DNA from: Blautia sp.
GTDB taxonomy: Bacteria; Bacillota; Clostridia; Lachnospirales; Lachnospiraceae
Length of the DNA: 64,000 nucleotides
NCBI GenBank assembly: GCA_029257805.1
Contig: JARIAR010000023.1
Span: 62,001 to 126,000 of the forward strand
Direction: 5' to 3'
Positions 57,621-64,000 of this stretch are shown piece by piece. How positions within the stretch are numbered: the stretch's first letter is position 1; every line of letters starts with the position of its first letter. The position numbers and the translations under genes are program-made. Under the pieces are notes generated by a model. That model ran no database searches. It saw only the letters and a program-made list of their open reading frames with translations, and was not told the origin of the DNA.

Positions 57621-59072
57621 ATGGCAGTATTAGAACAATGTGAACCAAAACGGGTTTTTCATTATTTCGAAGAAATTTGTAAAATCCCGCATGGTTCTGG
57701 AAACACAAAGCAAATTAGCGATTATCTGGTAGGGTTTGCAAAAGAGCATGGATTAAAATATATACAGGATTCCATGAATAATGTGGTGATTTATAAAGAT
57801 GCTACAGAAGGTTATGAGAATGCTCCTACTGTAATTCTCCAGGGACATATGGATATGGTATGTGAAAAACGTCCGGATGTGGAACATGATTTTACAAAGG
57901 ATGGATTGAAACTTTCTGTAAAAGATGGATATATTTCTGCAAATGGTACAACACTTGGCGGGGACGATGGAATTGCAGTTGCCTATGGCCTTGCTTTGTT
58001 AGAAAGTAAAGATATTCCTCATCCTGCATTGGAAGTTTTAATTACGGTGGATGAAGAAATTGGACTTCTTGGAGCAAAAGGATTTGATGGAAGTGTCTTA
58101 AAGGGAAGAAGACTGATCAATCTGGATTCTGAGGAAGAGGGAAGTATTTGGATCAGTTGTGCAGGTGGATTATCTGCATATAGCCGAATTCCGGTGCAGA
58201 GAGTAGAAGCAGAGGGTGAAAAGATTAAAGTGAAAATTTCCGGCCTTCTTGGCGGACACTCTGGTGCGGAAATTGATAAAAATCGTGCCAATGCAAATGT
58301 TCTCATGGGAAGATTTTTATATGGTCTGAAAAAGAAAGCAGGATATGAACTGATTGCTATTGATGGGGGACAAAAAGATAATGCGATTCCCAGAGAGTGT
58401 ACAGCTGTTCTCATGACATCAAAAGAGAATAGTGAGATCATCAAAGAATATGCGGCATATGTACAGGGAAAACTTCGTGAAGAATATACCGGAAGTGATG
58501 AAGGTATTGTAATAGATGTATGCAGCGATGGAATTCAGCAGGCAATGGTAATGCATCCTACAAGCAGAGAAAGAGTTTTATTCTATCTTGTGAATATACC
58601 GTTTGGTATTTTGAAAATGAGCGGGACGATAGAAGGACTTGTGGAGACATCCAACAATATAGGGATTTTGAAAACAGATGAGCAGGAAGTGCTGGCTGTT
58701 TCAAGTGTAAGAAGTTCTGTAGGAGCAGCAAGAGATGCAGTAGCAGATAAAATTGAATATCTGACAGAATTTCTTGGCGGGGATTTTGAAATCCGAGGTG
58801 CTTATCCGGCATGGGAATATCGAAAAGATTCTCCTCTTCGTGATAAAATGGTAGAGGTATACGAAGATGTTTACGGAGAGAAGCCAAAGGTAGTTGCCAT
58901 TCATGCGGGATTGGAATGTGGATTGTTTTATGAAAAGATAGATGGCCTGGATTGCGTATCTCTCGGACCGAATATGAAAGATATTCATACTTCTGAAGAA
59001 GTTTTAGATATTGCATCAACAGAAAGAGTATGGAAATATCTTCTGAAAGTTCTTGAGACATTAAAAAACTAA
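57621..59072 (+). CDS. pepD: Aminoacyl-histidine dipeptidase (PepD, M20 family)
   Basis: A 483-residue cytosolic metallopeptidase hydrolysing Xaa-His and other dipeptides. Metal-ligand motifs are present in order: GHMDMVCEK (near residue 75), LGGDDGIAVAYGLALL, DEEIGLLGAKGF (with the catalytic Glu pair) and a late HAGLECGLF with the last His. GGAGG precedes ATG 57621. Single gene with a stem-loop about 30 bases after the stop. Confidence 0.93.
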   Translation: MAVLEQCEPKRVFHYFEEICKIPHGSGNTKQISDYLVGFAKEHGLKYIQDSMNNVVIYKDATEGYENAPTVILQGHMDMVCEKRPDVEHDFTKDGLKLSVKDGYISANGTTLGGDDGIAVAYGLALLESKDIPHPALEVLITVDEEIGLLGAKGFDGSVLKGRRLINLDSEEEGSIWISCAGGLSAYSRIPVQRVEAEGEKIKVKISGLLGGHSGAEIDKNRANANVLMGRFLYGLKKKAGYELIAIDGGQKDNAIPRECTAVLMTSKENSEIIKEYAAYVQGKLREEYTGSDEGIVIDVCSDGIQQAMVMHPTSRERVLFYLVNIPFGILKMSGTIEGLVETSNNIGILKTDEQEVLAVSSVRSSVGAARDAVADKIEYLTEFLGGDFEIRGAYPAWEYRKDSPLRDKMVEVYEDVYGEKPKVVAIHAGLECGLFYEKIDGLDCVSLGPNMKDIHTSEEVLDIASTERVWKYLLKVLETLKN

Positions 59073-59100
59073 GTTTTTGTTTGGTTAAAGCATATGTTGG

Positions 59101-59134
59101 AAAAAGACTTCGGTAGGAATACCGGGGTCTTTTT
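59101..59134 (+). terminator. Terminator or attenuator between pepD and DUF362 gene
   Basis: AAAAAGACTTCGGTA (59101-59115), loop GGAA, TACCGGGGTCTTTTT (59120-59134), 15 bp including two G-U pairs. It ends only 14 bases before the next ATG, with the ribosome site AAGGAG directly after. Confidence 0.85.
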
Positions 59135-59148
59135 AAAAAAGGAGATTC

Positions 59149-60258
59149 ATGGAAAAAAATCAGATTTGCATTGTGTGTGGAACAAAATATAAAGATATGA
59201 CAAAAGAACTTCTTTCCCAGTGTGATTTGGAAACACTTATTGGGAATAAAGAAAAAGTCATTGGGATTAAGCCGAACCTTGTTTCGCCTACTGAGGCGTC
59301 TTATGGGGCTACCACTCATCCGGAAATTGTTGCCGGGATTATAGAGTATCTTCAGGAAAAAAAATTTCAGAATATTGCAATCTTAGAAGGTTCCTGGGTG
59401 GGAGACCGAACGTCAGAGGCCTATGAAGTTTGTGGTTATAAAGAACTTTCCGAAAAATATGGTGTTCCTTTTTGGGATACACAAAAAGATAAGGGTGTTT
59501 TGCGGGACTGCAACGGACTTCAGCTGTATATTTGTGAAAGTGTAGAAAAATTAGATTTTCTGATTAATGTTCCTGTACTAAAGGGACATTGTCAGACAAA
59601 AATAACATGTGCGCTAAAAAATATGAAAGGGCTTATTCCAAATAAGGAAAAAAGAAGATTTCATGCAATGGGCCTTCATAAACCTATCGCACATTTAAAT
59701 GCCGGCATTCCTCAGGATTTTGTGGTAGTAGATAATATTTGCGGAGATCTGGATTTTGAAGACGGAGGGAATCCGGTGATTATGAACCGGATCTTTGCCG
59801 GGAGAGATCCGGTTCTTATTGATTCTTATGTATGTAAAATGATGCATTATGAGGTAGAAGAGGTGCCATATGTAAAACTGGCAGAAGAAATCGGGGTAGG
59901 ATCTGCTGATCTAAGCCGGGCAGAAGTGAAGGTGTTGGGAAAAGAAGCTGGAAAAGAACTTCCTGTATCACGTAAGGTGGTAGAACTTCAGGATGCAGTA
60001 GAAGAAGTAGAATCTTGCAGTGCCTGTTATGGTTATTTGATTCCTGCGTTAGAAATGCTGAAAGAGGAAGGTTTGTTTGAAGAATTGGGAGAAAAAATAA
60101 GCATTGGACAGGGATTTCGCGGGAAAACAGGGCACCTTGGTGTAGGAAACTGCACAAAAAAATTTCAGGTCCATCTTGGCGGCTGTCCCCCTACAGAAAC
60201 TCAGATTTATGAATTTTTAAAGGCGTACATTTTAGAAAAAAGAGAAAAAAGAAAGTGA
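59149..60258 (+). CDS. DUF362 domain-containing protein
   Basis: A 369-residue protein of the DUF362 family, with GIKPNLVSPTEASYGATTHPEIV at the N-terminus, LKGHCQTKITCALKNMKG near 145-160 and a C-terminal half with several cysteines (VESCSACYG, GVGNCT, GGCPPTE). Many DUF362 proteins carry ferredoxin domains; none is obvious here. Function is unknown; redox or Fe-S-related roles have been suggested from context only. AAGGAG precedes ATG 59149, beginning straight after a stem-loop. Confidence 0.82.
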   Translation: MEKNQICIVCGTKYKDMTKELLSQCDLETLIGNKEKVIGIKPNLVSPTEASYGATTHPEIVAGIIEYLQEKKFQNIAILEGSWVGDRTSEAYEVCGYKELSEKYGVPFWDTQKDKGVLRDCNGLQLYICESVEKLDFLINVPVLKGHCQTKITCALKNMKGLIPNKEKRRFHAMGLHKPIAHLNAGIPQDFVVVDNICGDLDFEDGGNPVIMNRIFAGRDPVLIDSYVCKMMHYEVEEVPYVKLAEEIGVGSADLSRAEVKVLGKEAGKELPVSRKVVELQDAVEEVESCSACYGYLIPALEMLKEEGLFEELGEKISIGQGFRGKTGHLGVGNCTKKFQVHLGGCPPTETQIYEFLKAYILEKREKRK

Positions 60259-60261
60259 TCA

Positions 60262-60290
60262 AAAAGGGAAGGCAAGCGCCTTCCCTTTTG
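60262..60290. terminator. Bidirectional terminator after DUF362 gene
   Basis: AAAAGGGAAGGC (60262-60273), loop AAGC, GCCTTCCCTTTT (60278-60289). It separates two convergent genes and is T-rich on both sides. Confidence 0.92.
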
Positions 60291-60878
60291 TTATAAGCAG
60301 CTTTTGATGATGTCTATGATCTGGTCTTGTGAAAAATGGCTACTGTCAATGCAAAGCTGATACTGTGTCATATCCATCCATTTCTTATCTGTAAAATACT
60401 CATAATAAGAACGACGTTCTTTATCTGCTTTTTTTACAAGTTTTATAGCACTTTTTTCTTCTCTTCCGGTACGCTCTATGACATTTTGTACACGTTGTTC
60501 AAAGGGAGCGTAAATAAATATGCTTAGAGTTTTGTCGGAAAGAATATGATTGGCACAACGGCCGACAATTACGCAATCTTCTTTTTGGGCAAGATCAAGA
60601 ATGATTTCTTTTTGGATGCCGAAGAGGATATCATTCATGGGGATAAAATGCATATCTTTATCGATTTGGATTTCATGATCAATAGGGAAACGCCATTGAT
60701 TTGCTTTTTTTTCATCCACTTTTGCGAAAGTATCAAAAGGAATCTGCTTTTCTTTGCTGGCAATATCAATTAGTTCTTTATCGTAAAACTTTATTCCCAG
60801 ATTTTCTGCAAGGGCTTTTCCTAGAACACGTCCGCCACTTCCAAACATTCGATTAATAGTAATGATTTTTTTTGCCAT
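60291..60878 (-). CDS. Cytidylate kinase-like protein
   Basis: A 195-residue P-loop protein related to cytidylate kinase: ITINRMFGSGGRVLGKALA (a variant phosphate loop, GSGGR in place of GxxGxGKS), FYDKELIDIAS and VIVGRCANHIL. Such proteins are common next to the true cmk in Firmicutes and their substrate is unknown. ATG 60878 has AAGGAGG at 7 bases; ATG 60884 is nearly inside the ribosome site. A second, canonical cmk is at 29350. Confidence 0.8.
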   Translation of the reverse strand: MAKKIITINRMFGSGGRVLGKALAENLGIKFYDKELIDIASKEKQIPFDTFAKVDEKKANQWRFPIDHEIQIDKDMHFIPMNDILFGIQKEIILDLAQKEDCVIVGRCANHILSDKTLSIFIYAPFEQRVQNVIERTGREEKSAIKLVKKADKERRSYYEYFTDKKWMDMTQYQLCIDSSHFSQDQIIDIIKSCL

Positions 60879-60912
60879 ATTCATACCTCCTTATCCGAAT
60901 TTCCTTGCTTAT

Positions 60913-60921
60913 ATTATAGCA
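60913..60921 (-). promoter_or_regulatory. Extended -10 promoter for cytidylate kinase-like gene
   Basis: On the minus strand TGCTATAAT (complement of 60913-60921), an ideal extended -10 without a clear -35, about 35 bases before the start. The rest of the 221-base gap to the next gene is A-rich and holds TGTTAAAAT (61031) and TATAAT (61045) as possible -10 boxes for the plus strand. Confidence 0.6.
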
Positions 60922-61099
60922 TATTTGTGATAAAAAGACTATATGAATATAAAAAAATATGCGAAATGCACAAAAAAAGAAAAGAAAAAAAAGAGTGAAA
61001 AAAAGGAGTATGGAAAAAGAGAGAAGTATCTGTTAAAATAAAAGTATAATTGCCTGTATTATGGGAAAAAACGGAAGATGAAGGAGAAAGGAACACAGA

Positions 61100-61918
61100 A
61101 TGCTGAAAATAAAAAGCTATGTAAAAGCGAAAAGTCTGCCTGAAGCATATGAATTAAATCAGAAAAAGACGGCCTGTATCTTAGGAGGCATGGTATGGCT
61201 TAAAATGTCAGAGAGAAAAGTATCAACGGCGATTGATCTTTCAGGTCTTGGTCTTGATACCATTACAGAGTCGGATGAGGAATTTACAATTGGATGTATG
61301 ACAACATTGCGGGATTTAGAAATGCATGCAGGATTAAACGACTATACAAATGGGGCTGTTCGGGAAAGTCTCCGTCATATTGTAGGAGTTCAGTTTCGAA
61401 ATTGTGCAACCGTAGGAGGGAGCATATTTGCCCGATTTGGATTTTCCGATGTGCTTACGATGTTTTTAGCAATGGATAGCTGGGTGGAATTATATGATAA
61501 AGGAAGAGTTCCTCTTGCTGAGTTTGTGAAAATGAAAAAAGATAGGGATATTCTTGTAAATATTATTATAAAGAAAACGCCGATGTTTTCTTTTTACATC
61601 AGTCAGCGAAAGACAAATACGGATTTTCCTGTTCTAACATGTGCTGTGGCTCTGATAGGGAATGAAGCAAGAACTGTAATTGGCGCACGTCCGTCGATTC
61701 CTGTTCTTGTAGAAGATAAAAATGAAATATTGAAAAATTTTGCATATATATCAAAAGAAAAAAGGGAAGCTGCAATAGGCGAGTTCGCAGAATATGTTGC
61801 AGAAAATGTAAAAACAGGTACAAATATGAGAGCATCTGCTGAGTACAGGTCTCTTCTTGTAAAAGTACTTACGAAAAGAGCTTGGGAAGCGGTAGGAGGA
61901 ATGATAAATGAAGATTAG
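61100..61918 (+). CDS. Xanthine dehydrogenase family protein, FAD-binding subunit
   Basis: A 272-residue subunit of a molybdenum hydroxylase. The flavin-binding GQ-type loop is read as CILGGMVWLKMSER (about 25-38) and the second as NCATVGGSIFARFGFSDVLTMF (near 105-125), a rather divergent form. It passes electrons from the Fe-S subunit to NAD or another acceptor. AAGGAGAAAGG precedes ATG 61100. Its stop overlaps the next gene, so the three subunits are one operon. Confidence 0.85.
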   Translation: MLKIKSYVKAKSLPEAYELNQKKTACILGGMVWLKMSERKVSTAIDLSGLGLDTITESDEEFTIGCMTTLRDLEMHAGLNDYTNGAVRESLRHIVGVQFRNCATVGGSIFARFGFSDVLTMFLAMDSWVELYDKGRVPLAEFVKMKKDRDILVNIIIKKTPMFSFYISQRKTNTDFPVLTCAVALIGNEARTVIGARPSIPVLVEDKNEILKNFAYISKEKREAAIGEFAEYVAENVKTGTNMRASAEYRSLLVKVLTKRAWEAVGGMINED

Positions 61919-62384
61919 TTTCTGGTTAAATGGGGTATATCGTCATGAAGAGGTAGAACCAGATAAGTTGTTGCTTGATTTTTTAAGAGAAAAAGGATGT
62001 CCCAGTGTAAAAAGGGGATGTGAAACAGCAAACTGTGGACTTTGTACAGTTCTTATGGATGATAAACCAGTGCTCTCCTGTTCTGTTTTGGCTGTCCGGG
62101 CAGACGGCAGAAAAATTGTTACAATGGAAGGGATGCAAAAAGAGGCACAGGAATTTGGAAGCTTTTTGGCAAATGAGGGTGCGGAACAATGTGGATTCTG
62201 TAATCCTGGCTTTATTATGAATGTTTTTGCTATGTTAAAAGAAAATAAAAATCCTTCAGAGGAAGAAATTAAGGAATATCTTGCGGGAAATTTATGTCGT
62301 TGTTCCGGATTTGTATCTCAGACAAGAAGTATTTTGAAATTTTTAAAATATAAAAAAGCTCAGGAAGGAGAAGGACAGGAATGA
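61908..62384 (+). CDS. Xanthine dehydrogenase family protein, 2Fe-2S subunit
   Basis: A 158-residue subunit with two 2Fe-2S clusters: a plant-type ferredoxin motif C-x4-C-x2-C with a later Cys (CETANCGLCTVLMDDKPVLSC, shortened here as C39-C-C-C60 region) and the helical-domain C-x2-C...C-x-C motif (CGFCNPGF and NLCRCSGF). It carries electrons from the molybdenum site to FAD. GGAGGA precedes ATG 61908; the stop overlaps the next ATG (ATGA). Confidence 0.93.
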   Translation: MKISFWLNGVYRHEEVEPDKLLLDFLREKGCPSVKRGCETANCGLCTVLMDDKPVLSCSVLAVRADGRKIVTMEGMQKEAQEFGSFLANEGAEQCGFCNPGFIMNVFAMLKENKNPSEEEIKEYLAGNLCRCSGFVSQTRSILKFLKYKKAQEGEGQE

Positions 62385-64000
62385 AATATGTAAATCAGTC
62401 AGTGCGAAAGAAAGATGCAATGGCCCTTGTGACGGGACAGCCGGTTTATACAGACGATCTTGTTCCTGATAATTGCCTTATTGTAAAAGTGCTTCGAAGC
62501 CCTTATGCAAATGCCTGGGTGGAAGAAATTAAAATTGGCACAGCGGAACAGGTAAGTGGAATTGTTTGTATTTTGACATATAAAGATGTTCCGCAAAAAA
62601 GATTTACTTTAGCTGGCCAGACAGATCCTGAATTAAGTCCTGCAGATCGCCTTATTCTTGACCGTCATTTAAGATTCGTAGGAGATGCAGTGGCAATTGT
62701 TGCTGGAGAGACAGAAGCGGCAGTAGACAAGGCGCTGAAACGTATTAAAGTAAAATATCGTGTGGAAACTCCGGTTTTGGAACTTCATAAAGCAAAAGAT
62801 AATCCGATCCTTGTCCATCCGGAAGAGGACTGGTGTCAGAAAGTACCGGTAGGCGCTGACAATAAAAGAAATCTTTGCGCATCTAATGTTGAGGCAGAGG
62901 GAGATGTGGAAGAAGTTTTAAAAACCTGTAAATATACCGTGGATCGTACATACCATACAAAGGCAAACCAACAGGCAATGATGGAAACTTTCCGTACATG
63001 CTGTTATATGGATCATTTTGGAAGATTAAATGTGCTGGCTTCCACGCAGATTCCCTTTCATGTGAGAAGAATTCTGGGAAATGCACTGGATATTCCGGCA
63101 TCTAAAATACGAGTGATCAAGCCGAGAATTGGAGGAGGTTTTGGCGCAAAACAGACGGCAGTTTGTGAAATTTATCCTGCACTTGTAACATGGAAAACAG
63201 GACGTCCCTCTAAAATAGTATATTCTCGTTATGAATCTATGATTGCTTCTTCTCCACGTCATGAGATGGAAATTCGGGTACGCGCAGGTGCGGATGAAAA
63301 TGGAATTATAAAGGCGATTGACGTATATACGCTTTCGAATGCAGGTGCCTATGGAGAACACAGCCCCACAACGGTATGGCTTTCCGGACATAAACCCATT
63401 GCTCTTTATCGTCATACAGAAGCCTATCGCTTTGCTTACGATGTAGTTTATACAAATGTGCAGGCGGCAGGTGCATATAGAGGATATGGTGCAACCCAGG
63501 GGATTTATGCAGTAGAAAGCGCCGTTAGTGAACTTGCCGAAAAAATAGGCATGGATCCTGTGAAAATAAGAGAGTTGAATATGCCTATGGAAGGGGAACC
63601 TCTTCCTGCATATGGAGATGTTTCCTGTGCCACAAGCTGTGCTATGGACCGATGTCTTGCGAAAGCGAAAGAAATGATCTCCTGGGATGAAAAATATCCG
63701 GTAAGGGATATGGGGAATGGAAAAGTCAGAGGTGTAGGCGTGGCTATGGCTATACAGGGCTCTTCCATAGCTGGAGTTGATGTAGGCGGTGCAAGTTTGA
63801 AATTAAATGAAGATGGTTCTTATACATTGGCACTTGGATGCACGGATATGGGAACAGGATGTGATACGATTCTTGCGCAGATGGCAGCAGAATGTATGGA
63901 TACATCTATGGAGAATGTAGTTACATTTGGGGTGGATACAGATATTTCTCCATACGATTCCGGTTCTTATGCGTCGGCAACTACATATGTAACTGGAAAT
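62381..64000 (+). CDS. Xanthine dehydrogenase family protein, molybdenum-binding subunit (truncated by window edge)
   Basis: The first 540 residues of the large molybdopterin subunit, running off the right edge. It begins MKYVNQSVRKKDAMALVTGQPVYTDDL, has the cofactor motif GGGFGAKQ near residue 250 and GAYRGYGATQG near 365, both normal for the family; the C-terminal catalytic Glu lies beyond the window. It hydroxylates a purine or related heterocycle. Members in clostridia may also carry labile selenium, which fits SelD in the window, but this cannot be read from sequence. ATG 62381 overlaps the Fe-S gene stop as ATGA. Confidence 0.88.
   Translation, partial: MKYVNQSVRKKDAMALVTGQPVYTDDLVPDNCLIVKVLRSPYANAWVEEIKIGTAEQVSGIVCILTYKDVPQKRFTLAGQTDPELSPADRLILDRHLRFVGDAVAIVAGETEAAVDKALKRIKVKYRVETPVLELHKAKDNPILVHPEEDWCQKVPVGADNKRNLCASNVEAEGDVEEVLKTCKYTVDRTYHTKANQQAMMETFRTCCYMDHFGRLNVLASTQIPFHVRRILGNALDIPASKIRVIKPRIGGGFGAKQTAVCEIYPALVTWKTGRPSKIVYSRYESMIASSPRHEMEIRVRAGADENGIIKAIDVYTLSNAGAYGEHSPTTVWLSGHKPIALYRHTEAYRFAYDVVYTNVQAAGAYRGYGATQGIYAVESAVSELAEKIGMDPVKIRELNMPMEGEPLPAYGDVSCATSCAMDRCLAKAKEMISWDEKYPVRDMGNGKVRGVGVAMAIQGSSIAGVDVGGASLKLNEDGSYTLALGCTDMGTGCDTILAQMAAECMDTSMENVVTFGVDTDISPYDSGSYASATTYVTGN

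Noticed and set aside
60914-61096. 60-residue Phe/Ser-rich frame on the minus strand
   Set aside because: It arises from the A-rich intergenic tract and has no ribosome site.
1-64000. CRISPR arrays, insertion sequences, prophage or defence islands
   Set aside because: No regularly spaced repeats, transposases, integrases, phage structural genes or known defence modules were found on either strand.

Overview
The window is a gene-dense, low-GC segment of a chromosome from a spore-forming anaerobic Firmicute, most likely a Lachnospiraceae-type clostridium. The evidence is an alpha/beta small acid-soluble spore protein, GerW/YtfJ, a YlbJ-like protein, an Rnf complex in the order C-D-G-E-A-B, a Na+-pumping decarboxylase locus, ZapA, ScpAB, strong AGGAGG ribosome binding sites and TTGACA/TATAAT-type promoters. 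No IS element, phage, CRISPR array or rRNA was seen. The window looks like core genome plus a selenium/molybdenum theme; I found no defence island and no clearly new multi-gene system.

Layout. 1-2.6 kb: tail of a flippase-like membrane protein, then phosphatidylethanolamine synthesis (PssA, Psd) and QueH. 2.7-5.2 kb: argH and asd. 5.3-9.75 kb: a complete selenocysteine cassette, selB-selD-selA plus tRNA-Sec. selD is itself a selenoprotein read through an in-frame TGA at 7255. tRNA-Sec lies antisense to, and overlaps, the end of selA. 9.8-13.3 kb: FocA-type channel, topoisomerase III and a beta-helix acyltransferase-like protein, convergent with TraX. 14.2-22.7 kb: two D,D-carboxypeptidases flanking an ABC exporter, a molybdopterin-binding protein, a phosphoesterase, scpA-scpB and a Zn-phospholipase-C-like protein.

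22.8-28.0 kb: a hybrid Na+-translocating decarboxylase or transcarboxylase locus. It has an acyl-CoA carboxyltransferase, a long OadG-like subunit, a biotin carrier, the OadB pump and a PycB/OadA carboxyltransferase. 28-33 kb: flavoprotein, cmk, ispH, S1 protein and an exonuclease-like protein. 33.1-39.0 kb: CmpB-like membrane protein and the Rnf complex. Both energy loci are Na+ or ion pumps and would work together in fermentative energy conservation. 39-46.3 kb: ruvAB, zapA, U32 protein, an FtsW-like protein and a class B PBP. 46.4-51.3 kb: NUDIX protein, a YtfI/YtfJ sporulation pair with a small membrane protein, L28, Asp23-like protein and a FakA-like kinase.

51.4-60.9 kb: recG, DUF6465 protein, SASP, mgsA, rsmD-coaD-coiled-coil-ylbJ (matching the B. 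subtilis ylbH-I-J neighbourhood), pepD, DUF362 protein and a cytidylate-kinase-like protein. 61.1-64.0 kb: FAD, 2Fe-2S and truncated molybdenum subunits of a xanthine-dehydrogenase-family hydroxylase running off the right edge. Together with the selenium genes and the molybdopterin-binding protein, this suggests the cell makes selenium- and molybdenum-dependent enzymes. All functions are inferred from sequence reading alone; no database search was run.
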